Shown: positions 8,255-16,211 of the stretch, in pieces
Layout: every line of letters starts with the position of its first letter
Position numbering within the stretch: position 1 is the stretch's first letter
From: an uncultured beta proteobacterium
Lineage (GTDB): Bacteria > Pseudomonadota > Gammaproteobacteria > Burkholderiales > Burkholderiaceae_C
Direction: 5' to 3'
Assembly: GCA_903845345.1 (NCBI GenBank)
Contig: CAIMXF010000047.1
Coordinates: 1 to 36,683 of the forward strand
DNA length: 36,683 nucleotides
Notes under the pieces: generated by a model
What the model was told of the DNA's origin: nothing
Databases searched by the model: none
Seen by the model: only the letters and a program-made list of their open reading frames with translations
Program-made: the position numbers and the translations under genes

Positions 8255-8806
8255 ATGCCAAAGACGCTGACCCCGAAGAAGGCCGCCGCCGCCAAGAGCC
8301 GCCGCGGTGCCGCCATCGCCACGCCGACCGACCTCGGCGCCAAGGCGACCAAGGACATCTCGGGCGCGCTCAACGCGATCCTGGCCGACGTGTTCGCGAT
8401 CTACCTCAAGACCAAGAACTTCCACTGGCACATGAGCGGGCCGCACTTCCGCGACTACCACCTGCTGCTCGACGACCAGGGCGACCAGATCTACGCGATG
8501 ACCGACCCGCTCGCCGAGCGCGTGCGCAAGGTGGGCGGCATCACGCTGCGCTCCATCGGGCACATCGCGCGGCTGCAGCGCGTGTCCGACAACGACGCCG
8601 AGTTCGTGACCCCGCTGGACATGCTCGCGGAGCTGCACCAGGACAACCAGCAGCTCGCGGCCAGCCTGCGCGCGGCCCACGAGGTGTGCGAAGAGCACAA
8701 GGACATCGCCACCGCCAGCCTGATCGAGAACTGGATCGACGAGACCGAGCGCCGCGCCTGGTTCCTGTTCGAGGCCAGCCGCAACGCGGACACCGGCGGC
8801 CACTGA
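8255..8806 (+). CDS. dps: Dps-family ferritin-like DNA-protection protein
   Basis: Mini-ferritin that oxidises iron with peroxide, stores it in a 12-subunit shell and can coat DNA. The intersubunit ferroxidase residues align with E. coli Dps at a constant offset of +6: His57 (NFHWH), His69 and Asp73 (YHLLLD), Asp84 and Glu88 (TDPLAER). The N-terminal 20 residues are rich in Lys, Arg and Ala (KKAAAAKSRR), the type of tail that gives DNA binding. At 183 residues it is slightly longer than E. coli Dps. The ATG at 8255 has a GGAG about 8 bases upstream. It heads a group of iron-handling genes (bfr, bfd) on the same strand. Confidence 0.95.
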   Translation: MPKTLTPKKAAAAKSRRGAAIATPTDLGAKATKDISGALNAILADVFAIYLKTKNFHWHMSGPHFRDYHLLLDDQGDQIYAMTDPLAERVRKVGGITLRSIGHIARLQRVSDNDAEFVTPLDMLAELHQDNQQLAASLRAAHEVCEEHKDIATASLIENWIDETERRAWFLFEASRNADTGGH

Positions 8807-8993
8807 AGCGCGCGCATTCCTGCGGGTCATCCGCGTTCATTCCGCGGCTGATCCGCCTTCGCCGCATGACTCTCGCTGATCTGCGCGCACGAGTGGAGAT
8901 CGACGCCGGATGAGGCCTGCGCAGGGCCGGCCGGGCGCGTCGATGGCGCCAGGATCGACGCATCCCACGAACACTTGGAACGAGGAATACCCC

Positions 8994-9470
8994 ATGAAAG
9001 GCGACCCGCAGGTCATCGCGCATCTCCAGGCCCAGCTGAAGAACGAACTCACGGCCATCAACCAGTATTTCGTCCACTACCGGATGTACAGGCACTGGGG
9101 CCTCGACAAGATCGCGAAGAAGGAATATGAGGAGTCGATCGGCGAGATGAAGCACGCCGACCGCCTGATGGATCGCATCTTCATGCTCGACGGCCTGCCC
9201 AACCTGCAGGATCTGGGCAAGCTGATGATCGGCGAGAACCTGATCGAGTGCATGAACTGCGACCTGAAGCTCGAGTACGGCGCGCAGGCCACGATCAAGG
9301 ACGGCATCGCCTGCTGCGAGACCGTGCGCGACTACGTCTCGCGCGACCTGCTGCAGAAGATCCTCGACGACACCGAGGAGCACATCGACTTCCTCGAGAC
9401 CCAGCTCGACGTCGCCGGCAAGGTCGGCGAGCAGAACTACCTGCAGTCGATGATGGGCGAGGTCAGCTGA
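8994..9470 (+). CDS. bfr: Bacterioferritin
   Basis: Haem-containing 24-subunit iron store of 158 residues. Numbering matches E. coli Bfr: ferroxidase residues Glu18, Glu51, His54, Glu94 and His130, and the haem ligand Met52, are all in place. The sixth usual ligand, Glu127, is Thr here (sequence DDTEEH), with Glu128 and Glu129 following. Other bacterioferritins with a TEEH motif are familiar to me, so this may mark a subfamily with an altered di-iron site rather than damage. ATG at 8994 has GAGGAA 7 bases upstream; the frame is open further upstream without conserved sequence. bfd, whose product helps release iron from Bfr, follows after 239 bp under its own promoter. Confidence 0.96.
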   Translation: MKGDPQVIAHLQAQLKNELTAINQYFVHYRMYRHWGLDKIAKKEYEESIGEMKHADRLMDRIFMLDGLPNLQDLGKLMIGENLIECMNCDLKLEYGAQATIKDGIACCETVRDYVSRDLLQKILDDTEEHIDFLETQLDVAGKVGEQNYLQSMMGEVS

Positions 9471-9599
9471 GGCGGGCGGCCCGGCGGCCTCCCTGGAACG
9501 CTACGCCGTCCTGCTTTCCGCGAGCGGAAGCCACCGCTCGACAGGGCGGGAACCGCGACTCGCAGTGGACTGGCCCACGACAGGGTCTTGCTTTCGGTC

Positions 9600-9628
9600 T
9601 TGTTAATGCGAACGATTCGCGTTATCCT
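9600..9628 (+). promoter_or_regulatory. Predicted sigma70 promoter of bfd
   Basis: TTGTTA (9600-9605) and TATCCT (9623-9628) are separated by 17 bp, near-consensus -35 and -10 elements in a GC-rich background. The expected start of transcription is near 9635, about 75 bases before the bfd start codon. The Fur box fills the spacer. Confidence 0.6.
9605..9623 (+). promoter_or_regulatory. Fur box overlapping the bfd promoter
   Basis: AATGCGAACGATTCGCGTT is a 19-bp near-palindrome (8-bp half sites, one mismatch). It differs at only two positions from AATGCGAATGATTCGCATT, a form usual for Fur sites in beta- and gammaproteobacteria. Placement between -35 and -10 predicts repression by Fe-Fur and induction of bfd under iron starvation, as known for bfd in other bacteria. 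Confidence 0.7.
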
Positions 9629-9709
9629 TGAACCCGAAGCCAACGCCACGGAATCGTCCCGCATGCCGCTCATCCCCGCCAAGACCGCCGCACCGCAGGA
9701 GAACCGCCT

Positions 9710-9952
9710 GTGATCGTCTGCGTCTGCCACCGCGTGTCCGACCGCGACATCGAGCGCGAAGTGCGCCAGGGCTGCGGCTCGTTCGAGGAACTGCAGGACG
9801 AGTTGCACGTGGCCACCGCCTGCGGCCGCTGCGCCGACTGCGCCCGCGACACCTTCGACGTCGCGCGCGCCTGCCGGCCGACGGCCGCCGAGACCCTGGC
9901 CTCCAACGCCGCCCGCGTGATCCCGATCGCGCCGACCCGGCTGGCCGCCTGA
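9710..9952 (+). CDS. bfd: Bacterioferritin-associated ferredoxin
   Basis: An 80-residue [2Fe-2S] protein that passes electrons to bacterioferritin to reduce and release stored iron. The cluster cysteines show the Bfd pattern CxC...CxxC: Cys4, Cys6 (MIVCVCHRVSD), Cys38 and Cys41 (ACGRCADC). The start codon is GTG at 9710, with GCAGGAGAA about 8 bases upstream; starting there places the first cysteine at residue 4 as in relatives. The C-terminal 25 residues are Ala-rich and not conserved. The gene has its own Fur-regulated promoter, so it can be induced apart from bfr. Confidence 0.94.
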   Translation: MIVCVCHRVSDRDIEREVRQGCGSFEELQDELHVATACGRCADCARDTFDVARACRPTAAETLASNAARVIPIAPTRLAA

Positions 9953-10246
9953 GCGGGGCCGCGGCGGGCTCGCGACCCGGCCGCGGCGTCGAAGACGCTT
10001 TCCGGCCAGGACCAACCCGCATCCGCGCCGCAGGCAGTCGCCTGGACGCGGCGGATCGCCGTCCACGCCTGTTCGTTCCCCGAATCGGAAAACGGGCGGG
10101 ATGCCGGGTCTTGCGGCCCGCGGCGGCCGTCAGGCGGCCGTTAGCCGTCTCCCTTATGCTCGCGTTTCGAGACCGCTGCATGACGGCGTTCCGCAACGAC
10201 AACCGCCGCCGCCGGCCACGGGGGACGGCGCATGGAGACACGACGC
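9953..10246. other. Intergenic stretch between bfd and the acyl-CoA synthetase gene
   Basis: No gene is seen. Just after bfd an inverted repeat (GCCGCGG at 9958-9964, CCGCGGC at 9981-9987) could form a hairpin, but no T-tract follows. A TATGCT near 10154 could be a -10 element for the downstream gene, without a convincing -35 partner. Confidence 0.4.
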
Positions 10247-11950
10247 ATGACAGCATCCACCGACACCGGCCTGGCCGCCTTCCTGGCCGCGCGCGACTTC
10301 CTGCTCCGGCATCGCGACGACTACGCGACCGCCTACCGCGACTTCCGCTGGCCCCGGCTGGGCGAGTTCAACTGGGCGCTCGATCATTTCGACGCGATGG
10401 CCCGGGGCAACGACGCACCCGCGCTGTGGATCGTCGACGAGAACGGCACCGAGGACAAGGTCAGCTTCGCGCGCATGTCGGCGCGCTCGTCGCAGGTCGC
10501 CAACTGGCTGCGTTCGCTGGGCGTGGCGCGCGGCGACCGCGTGATGCTGCTGATGCCCAACGAAGTGGCGTTGTGGGAGACCATGCTGGCCTGCATGAAG
10601 CTGGGCGCGGTGATCGTGCCCACCACCACGCTGGTGAGCACCGACGACCTGGCCGACCGCTTCGACCGCGGCGCCGTCAAGCACGTGATCTGCACCGCGT
10701 CGGCGACGGCCAAGTTCGACGTGTTCCCAGGCGCGTACACGCGCATCGCCGTCGGCGCCGCCGGGCAGGCGCCGGCCGGCTGGCTGGACTACACCGCATC
10801 GGCGAACGCACCGTCCGCGTTCGCGCCCGACGCGCCCACGCAGGCCACCGACCCGCTGTTCCTCTATTTCACGTCGGGCACCACGTCCAAGCCCAAGCTG
10901 GTCTTGCACAACCACCAGAGCTATCCGGTGGGCCACCTGTCGACGATGTACTGGATCGGCCTGAAGCCCGGCGACGTGCACTGGAACATCAGCTCGCCCG
11001 GCTGGGCCAAGCACGCGTGGAGCTGCTTCTTCGCGCCGTGGAACGCGGGCGCGACGGTCTTCATCTACAACTACGCCCGCTTCAACGCCCCCGCCGCGCT
11101 CGAGGTGCTGGTCAAGAACAAGGTCACCTCGCTGTGCGCGCCGCCCACCGTGTGGCGCATGCTGATGCAGCAGGATCTCGGCCAGTACAAGACCTCGCTG
11201 CGCGAGCTGGTGGGCGCCGGCGAGCCGCTCAATCCCGAGGTGATCGAGATCGTGCAGCGCGCCTGGGGCATCACCATTCGCGACGGCTTCGGGCAGACCG
11301 AGACGACGGCGCAGGTCGGCAACCCGCCCGGCCAGAAGCTGAAAGCCGGCTCGATGGGCCGGCCGCTGCCGGGCTACGACGTGCGGCTGCTCGATGTCGA
11401 CGGCCAGCCGGCCGACGAGGGCGAGATCTGCCTGTCGCTGTCGCCGCGCCCGCTCGCGCTGATGACCGGCTACCAGGACGACGACGAGAAGACCTCCGAG
11501 GCGATTCGCGACGGCCACTACCACACCGGCGACGTCGCCTCGCGCGACGCCGACGGCTACATCACCTACGTCGGCCGCGCCGACGACGTGTTCAAGGCCT
11601 CCGACTACCGCATCAGCCCGTTCGAGCTCGAGAGCGTGCTGATCGAGCACGAGGCCGTCGCCGAGGCCGCGGTGATCCCCTCGCCCGACCCGATCCGGCT
11701 CGCGGTGCCCAAGGCGATCCTGATCCTGCGCGCCGGCTTCGAGCCCAGCCCCGAGCTGGCGCAGTCCATCCTCGCGTTCGCGCGCTCGCGCCTGGCCTCG
11801 TACAAGCGCATCCGCATCGTCGAGTTCGGCGACCTGCCCAAGACGCTGTCGGGCAAGATCCGCCGCGTGCAGCTGCGCCAGCGCGAGAACGCGCGCCAGC
11901 CGGGCGAGGTGTGGGCGATGGAGTTCCGCGAGCCCGAGAAGAGCGAGTAG
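10247..11950 (+). CDS. AMP-forming acyl-CoA synthetase (medium-chain/acetyl-CoA-like)
   Basis: Activates a carboxylic acid to its acyl-CoA through an acyl-adenylate. Motifs in order: the phosphate loop YFTSGTTSKPK (about residue 207), the adenine-binding DGFGQTET, the YHTGD motif with the ribose-binding Asp, the hinge GRADDVFKASDYRI, and the C-terminal catalytic lysine in TLSGKIRR (about residue 536). At about 567 residues and in motif style it resembles medium-chain acyl-CoA or 2-methylacyl-CoA synthetases (AcsM-like) rather than acetyl-CoA synthetase. ATG at 10247 has GGAGA 8 bases upstream; ATG at 10232 with GGGGA is nearly as good and would add five residues. It converges on the old-yellow-enzyme gene, stop codons 10 bp apart. 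Confidence 0.93.
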   Translation: MTASTDTGLAAFLAARDFLLRHRDDYATAYRDFRWPRLGEFNWALDHFDAMARGNDAPALWIVDENGTEDKVSFARMSARSSQVANWLRSLGVARGDRVMLLMPNEVALWETMLACMKLGAVIVPTTTLVSTDDLADRFDRGAVKHVICTASATAKFDVFPGAYTRIAVGAAGQAPAGWLDYTASANAPSAFAPDAPTQATDPLFLYFTSGTTSKPKLVLHNHQSYPVGHLSTMYWIGLKPGDVHWNISSPGWAKHAWSCFFAPWNAGATVFIYNYARFNAPAALEVLVKNKVTSLCAPPTVWRMLMQQDLGQYKTSLRELVGAGEPLNPEVIEIVQRAWGITIRDGFGQTETTAQVGNPPGQKLKAGSMGRPLPGYDVRLLDVDGQPADEGEICLSLSPRPLALMTGYQDDDEKTSEAIRDGHYHTGDVASRDADGYITYVGRADDVFKASDYRISPFELESVLIEHEAVAEAAVIPSPDPIRLAVPKAILILRAGFEPSPELAQSILAFARSRLASYKRIRIVEFGDLPKTLSGKIRRVQLRQRENARQPGEVWAMEFREPEKSE

Positions 11951-11960
11951 GGGCGAGCGC

Positions 11961-13076
11961 TCAGCGCTGGCCGACCGCCGCGCCCTCGAACAGGTCCTTG
12001 TACTCGCGCGGCTGCGAACGCCAGTACTGCTTGGGTGCGCGCACCTTCGCGCCGAGCTTGGCGGCGGCGTGCCACGGCCAGCGCGGGTCGAAGAGCATCG
12101 CCCGGGCCAGCGCGACGGCATCGGCCTCGCCGCTGGCGACGATGGTCTCGGCCTGCTCGGGTTCGGTGATCAGGCCGACGGCGATCGTCGGCAGTCCGAC
12201 CTCGGCCTTGATGCGGGCCGCGAACGGCACCTGGTAGCCGGCGCCCGGTGCGATCTTCTGCTGCGGCGATACCCCGCCCGTGCTGACGTGGATCGCCGCG
12301 CTGCCGGCCTCCTCGAGCGCCCTGGCGAAGGCGACGCTGCTGTCCAGGTCCCAGCCGCCGTCCACCCAGTCGGTGGCCGACAGCCGCGCCCACACGGGCC
12401 GGTCGGGCGGGAACGCGGCGCGCACGGCGCGGAACACCTCCAGCGGGAAGCGCATGCGGTTCTCGAGGCTGCCGCCGTACTCGTCGGTGCGCCGGTTGGC
12501 GAGCGGCGACAGGAACTGGTGCAGCAGGTAGCCGTGCGCGGCGTGGATCTCGAGGCCGTCCAGCCCCAGCCGCGCCGCGCGCTGCGCCGCGTCGGCGAAG
12601 CCGTCACGCACGCGCGCGAGGCCCGCGGCATCCAGGGCGAGCGGCGACTCCTCGCCTGGCGAGTGCGGCACGGCCGACGGCGCGACGGCCTCCCAGCCGT
12701 GCGCATCGCGCGCGGGGATCTGCTGGCCGCCGTCCCACGGCGCGCGGCTCGACGCCTTGCGTCCGGCATGCGCCAGCTGCATCGCGATCGGGATCGCCGA
12801 GTTCGCGCGCACCGCGGCCAGCACGCGCGCGAGCGCGGCCTCGTTGGCGTCGCAGTACAGCCCGAGGTCGGTCGGCGTGATGCGGCCTTCCTCGGTGACG
12901 GCGGTCGCCTCGATGATCATCAGCCCCGCGCCCGACAGCGCCAGGTGGCCGAGATGGATCGTGTGCCAGTCGGTGGCGTTGCCGCCGTCGGCGGAGTACT
13001 GGCACATCGGCGCGATCACGATGCGGTTCTCGAGTTCGAGCGGGCCGATCTTCAAGGGCTGGAACAGGGCGGACAT
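11961..13076 (-). CDS. NADPH-dependent flavin oxidoreductase, old yellow enzyme family (YqjM-like)
   Basis: FMN-dependent TIM-barrel reductase of activated C=C bonds, 371 residues. Its start, MSALFQPLKIGPLELENRIV, and the IAPMCQYSA motif with Cys25 place it with the YqjM/xenobiotic-reductase branch. QLAHAGRK, EIHAAHGYLLHQFLSP and EYGGSLENRMRF follow. Substrates are typically alpha,beta-unsaturated ketones and aldehydes, nitro compounds and other electrophiles. ATG at 13076 has GGAG 8 bases upstream; the frame extends 16 codons further without conserved sequence. It is transcribed divergently from the next gene and convergently to the acyl-CoA synthetase, so it is probably a single-gene unit. 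Confidence 0.94.
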   Translation of the reverse strand: MSALFQPLKIGPLELENRIVIAPMCQYSADGGNATDWHTIHLGHLALSGAGLMIIEATAVTEEGRITPTDLGLYCDANEAALARVLAAVRANSAIPIAMQLAHAGRKASSRAPWDGGQQIPARDAHGWEAVAPSAVPHSPGEESPLALDAAGLARVRDGFADAAQRAARLGLDGLEIHAAHGYLLHQFLSPLANRRTDEYGGSLENRMRFPLEVFRAVRAAFPPDRPVWARLSATDWVDGGWDLDSSVAFARALEEAGSAAIHVSTGGVSPQQKIAPGAGYQVPFAARIKAEVGLPTIAVGLITEPEQAETIVASGEADAVALARAMLFDPRWPWHAAAKLGAKVRAPKQYWRSQPREYKDLFEGAAVGQR

Positions 13077-13206
13077 GGGCACTCCGGCAATGGGGGACTG
13101 GCGCGATTGCAACGCAAGCGGCAAGGCCGTGCACGCCCGGGGCCAATGCCGTTCGTCGTGCGCTGCTGCAGTCCGTCGCAGCGCGGCGCCGGCCTGTCGC
13201 GCGGAC

Positions 13207-13236
13207 TTGGCATCGCGACGGCCGTTCGCCTACGCT
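13207..13236 (+). promoter_or_regulatory. Candidate sigma70 promoter for the exported-protein gene
   Basis: TTGGCA (13207-13212) and TACGCT (13231-13236) with an 18-bp spacer, ending 24 bases before the ATG at 13260. This agrees with a short leader carrying the strong AAGGAG ribosome site. Similar sequence could arise by chance. Confidence 0.4.
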
Positions 13237-13259
13237 GCGCGCCATCCAAGGAGATCCCG

Positions 13260-13829
13260 ATGACCGCTCTTCGCGCCCGCCCTCAGCGTCACTCTTTCCG
13301 TCGCGCAGCCGCCGCCTCAGGCGTCTTTCTCGCGACCGTCCTGCTCGCCGGCTCCGGCTGCGCCGCGGGCCTGGACATCCACGCCGATGCCGACGCCGCC
13401 GAGGTCGGCCTGCCGGCCTACCCGGGCGCGGTCAAGAAGGCCGACCATGGCAGCGACCAGGAGGGCGACAGCGGCGCCTTCTCGTTCGGCGTCTGGGGCA
13501 AGGCCTTCGGCCTCAAGCTGGCTGTCGTCAACTACCGCAGCGCCGACAGCGTCGCGGCGGTCGCCGCGTTCTACCGCGACGCGCTCGGCAAGTACGGGCC
13601 GGTGCTCGATTGCTCGTACAACGCGAAGAAGCCGGACGGCTCGCGCAAGCATGACGACAAGGACGACGCGAACAAGCCGGTGACCTGCGACAACGACACG
13701 GTCGCGGCCGGTGGCCGGCTGTTCAAGGTCGGCACGAACCGGTCGCAACACGTGGTCAAGGTGACGCCGTGGCATGACGGCGCCGATTTCGAACTGGTGC
13801 ACGTCGACGCGCACGGCAGCACCGACTAG
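13260..13829 (+). CDS. Exported protein of unknown function
   Basis: A 189-residue protein I do not recognise. The ATG at 13260 is preceded by an excellent AAGGAG. Residues 1-35 are a signal peptide: Arg-rich start, hydrophobic GVFLATVLLA, then GSGC. Cys34 could be a lipidation site, but Gly at -3 is not canonical for a lipobox. The mature part has a predicted alpha/beta fold with LPAYPGAVKK and SADSVAAVAAFYRDALGKYGPVLDC; the latter recalls small periplasmic proteins that pair a 'YPGA' segment with a 'FYRxxL' helix. Two further cysteines (CSYN, VTCDN) could form a disulfide. Its stop codon overlaps the stop codon of the convergent fusion gene within one palindromic CTAG (13826-13829). Confidence 0.85.
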   Translation: MTALRARPQRHSFRRAAAASGVFLATVLLAGSGCAAGLDIHADADAAEVGLPAYPGAVKKADHGSDQEGDSGAFSFGVWGKAFGLKLAVVNYRSADSVAAVAAFYRDALGKYGPVLDCSYNAKKPDGSRKHDDKDDANKPVTCDNDTVAAGGRLFKVGTNRSQHVVKVTPWHDGADFELVHVDAHGSTD

Positions 13830-16198
13830 CTATTCGCGGCCTTCCCGAATTTCAAGCGGCCGTCCGCGATGCGCGAGTAGCGCAGCGTCAGCAGGTCCAG
13901 CAGATAGTTCTGGTACAGCCGCCACGGCGCCTTCACGCCTTGCCTGGGCATCATGTCGGCCGCGCGCTGCACGTAGCCGGACGAGAAGTCGAGGAACGGG
14001 CGCGTCTCGATGCCGGGCGTGGCGGCCGGGGTGGCCGTGCTGAAGCCGTGCTTGTCCATGTAGGCGAACAGGCGCGACGCGTAGTTCGCGGTGAGGTCGG
14101 CCTTCAGCGTCCACGACGCGTTCGTGTAGCCGAAGGTGTAGACCAGGTTGGGCACGCCGCTGAACATCATGCCCTTGTAGCCGAGCGTCTTCGCGAAGTC
14201 GACCGGCTGGCCGTCGATCGCGAACGCGACGTCGCCCAGCAGGTTCAGCGTGAGGCCGGTGGCCGAGACGACGACGTCGGCCGCCAGCTCGCGGCCCGAC
14301 CGCAGGCGGATGCCGTCCGGCGTGAACCTGTCGATGTGATCGGTGACGACCTCGGCTCGCCCGCCTTTGAGCGCCTCGAACAGGTCGCCGTCGGGCACGA
14401 AGCACACGCGCTGGTCCCACGGGTCGTAGCGCGGCGTGAAGTGGGTGTCGACGTCGTGCGACGTGCCGAGCGCCTGCCGCACCATGCCGATCAGGTTCTT
14501 CCTGACCTTCGCCGGCCACTTGCGCGACAGGTTGAAGAACAGCATCGCCACGCCGATGTTCTTGGTGCGCGTGAGCCGGTAGGCGAGCATGCGCGGCAGG
14601 CGGCGCCGCAGCGCGATGGCGATCGGGTCGCGCGCCGGCAGCGACAGCACGTAGGTGGGCGAGCGCTGCAGCATCGTGACGTGCGCCGCCGTCTTCGCCA
14701 TCTCCGGCACCAGCGTGACGGCCGTCGCGCCGCTGCCGATGACGACCACGCGCTTGCCGGCGTAGTCGAGGTCGGCCGGCCAGAACTGCGGATGCACGAG
14801 GCGGCCCTGGAAGTCGCCCGCGCCGGGGAACTCGGGCGCGTGGCCTTCCGAGTAGCGGTAGTAGCCGCTGCACGCGAGCAGGAAGTTGCAGCTGATGCGC
14901 GAGCGGCGCGCCGTGCCCGCCTGCTCGATCTCGAGCGTCCAGCGCGCGTCGGCAGAGGACCAGTCCGCGCGCACCACCTTGTGGCCGAAGCGGATCTGGC
15001 GCTCGAGGCCGTGCTCCACGGCGGTCTCGACGATGTAGTCGCGGATCGCCGGCCCGTCCGCCAGCGACTTCGCGTCCGTCCACGGCTTGAATGCGTAGCC
15101 CAGCGTGAACATGTCGGAGTCGGAGCGCACGCCGGGATAGCGGAACAGGTCCCACGTGCCGCCGATCGCGTCGCGGCTCTCGAGGATCGCGAAGCGGCGG
15201 CCGGGGAAGTCGGACTGCAGGTGCACGGCCGCGCCGATGCCCGAGAGGCCGGCGCCGACGATGATCGCGTCGAGGTGCTCGATCGCGTCGGGGAGCGCGG
15301 CCTTCATGAACGCGCTCGCCCGCTCGATGGAGCGACGCGCCTCGGGCACCCTGGCCAGCAGCTGCCACGCGTGCGGCACCACTGGCCACACGCTGGTCTC
15401 GACATGCACGCCTGCCGCGCGCGCCTTCTCGGCGAAGCGCAGGCCGTCGTCGCGCAGCGCTTCTTCGGCGGCGACGTGGAACAGCAGCGGCGGGAATCCG
15501 TGCGGATCGCCGAACAGCGGCGAGATCAGCGGGTTGGTCGCATCGCCGTCCGGGCCGAGATAGGCGGCGCCGAGATTGGCCAGCGACGGTCCGTGGAACA
15601 TCGCGTCGCGCTCGCCGTTGCCTTCGATCGACGGACTGCCGCCGCTCAGGTCGGTGGCCGGCGAGAAGAGGGCGGCGGCGTCGGGCAGGCGCTCGCCGGC
15701 ATCGCGCAGCGACAGCATCAGCGCGAGTGCGAGGTTGCCGCCCGCGCTTTCGCCGGCGAGCACGAGGCGCTGGGAGTTCGAGTCGGTGTCGTGCAACGCG
15801 CGCAGCGCGCGCCACGCGGCGGCGACGTCGTCCAGCGGTGCCGGGAACGGGTGCTCGGGCGCGAGGCGGTAGTCCGGCGCGAAGACGCGGAAGCCCTGCG
15901 CCGCGAATGCCGCGGTGATCGGCCGGTGCGTGCGCGGCGAGCAGCCGACGAAGCCGCCGCCGTGGACGTACATCAGCGTCGGGCGCGGCGCCGTCGAGAT
16001 GTCCGCTGCACCTTCCGGTTCGACCCACTCGCCCGGCACGCCGCCCAGCGTGGCGCGCTCGTAGATGAATCCCTTGGGCGGTGGCAGCGCCTGTCCCATG
16101 ACCCGGCGCACGCGCATCAGGTCCGTCATGTCGCCGAGGGCGGGACGCAGGCGCTTGCGGACGAGGTAGCGCGCGACTCGGGCTTGCCAGCTGGCCAT
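13826..16198 (-). CDS. Fusion of an HSL-type esterase and a Baeyer-Villiger monooxygenase
   Basis: One 790-residue chain with two enzymes. Residues 1-300 are an alpha/beta-hydrolase of the hormone-sensitive-lipase type: oxyanion motif HGGGF (79-83), nucleophile GESAGG (Ser151), acid at Asp250 or Asp251, and His276 (VPHAW). Residues 308-790 are a class B flavoprotein monooxygenase: FAD site GAGLSG (315-320), the Baeyer-Villiger fingerprint FxGxxxHxxxWP exactly matched at 463-474, and NADPH site GSGATA (488-493). The oxygenase half would insert oxygen next to a ketone and the esterase half would cleave the resulting ester. ATG at 16198 has AAAGGA upstream. The SDR gene ends 13 bp before it, so the two are co-transcribed. 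No frame break is seen at the junction. Confidence 0.94.
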   Translation of the reverse strand: MASWQARVARYLVRKRLRPALGDMTDLMRVRRVMGQALPPPKGFIYERATLGGVPGEWVEPEGAADISTAPRPTLMYVHGGGFVGCSPRTHRPITAAFAAQGFRVFAPDYRLAPEHPFPAPLDDVAAAWRALRALHDTDSNSQRLVLAGESAGGNLALALMLSLRDAGERLPDAAALFSPATDLSGGSPSIEGNGERDAMFHGPSLANLGAAYLGPDGDATNPLISPLFGDPHGFPPLLFHVAAEEALRDDGLRFAEKARAAGVHVETSVWPVVPHAWQLLARVPEARRSIERASAFMKAALPDAIEHLDAIIVGAGLSGIGAAVHLQSDFPGRRFAILESRDAIGGTWDLFRYPGVRSDSDMFTLGYAFKPWTDAKSLADGPAIRDYIVETAVEHGLERQIRFGHKVVRADWSSADARWTLEIEQAGTARRSRISCNFLLACSGYYRYSEGHAPEFPGAGDFQGRLVHPQFWPADLDYAGKRVVVIGSGATAVTLVPEMAKTAAHVTMLQRSPTYVLSLPARDPIAIALRRRLPRMLAYRLTRTKNIGVAMLFFNLSRKWPAKVRKNLIGMVRQALGTSHDVDTHFTPRYDPWDQRVCFVPDGDLFEALKGGRAEVVTDHIDRFTPDGIRLRSGRELAADVVVSATGLTLNLLGDVAFAIDGQPVDFAKTLGYKGMMFSGVPNLVYTFGYTNASWTLKADLTANYASRLFAYMDKHGFSTATPAATPGIETRPFLDFSSGYVQRAADMMPRQGVKAPWRLYQNYLLDLLTLRYSRIADGRLKFGKAANS

Positions 16199-16211
16199 GG
16201 TCGTCGTCCTT

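Noticed and set aside
13826-13829. Shared CTAG as a special regulatory overlap
   Set aside because: Two convergent genes use the same palindromic CTAG for their TAG stops. It is neat, but it needs no function beyond tight packing.
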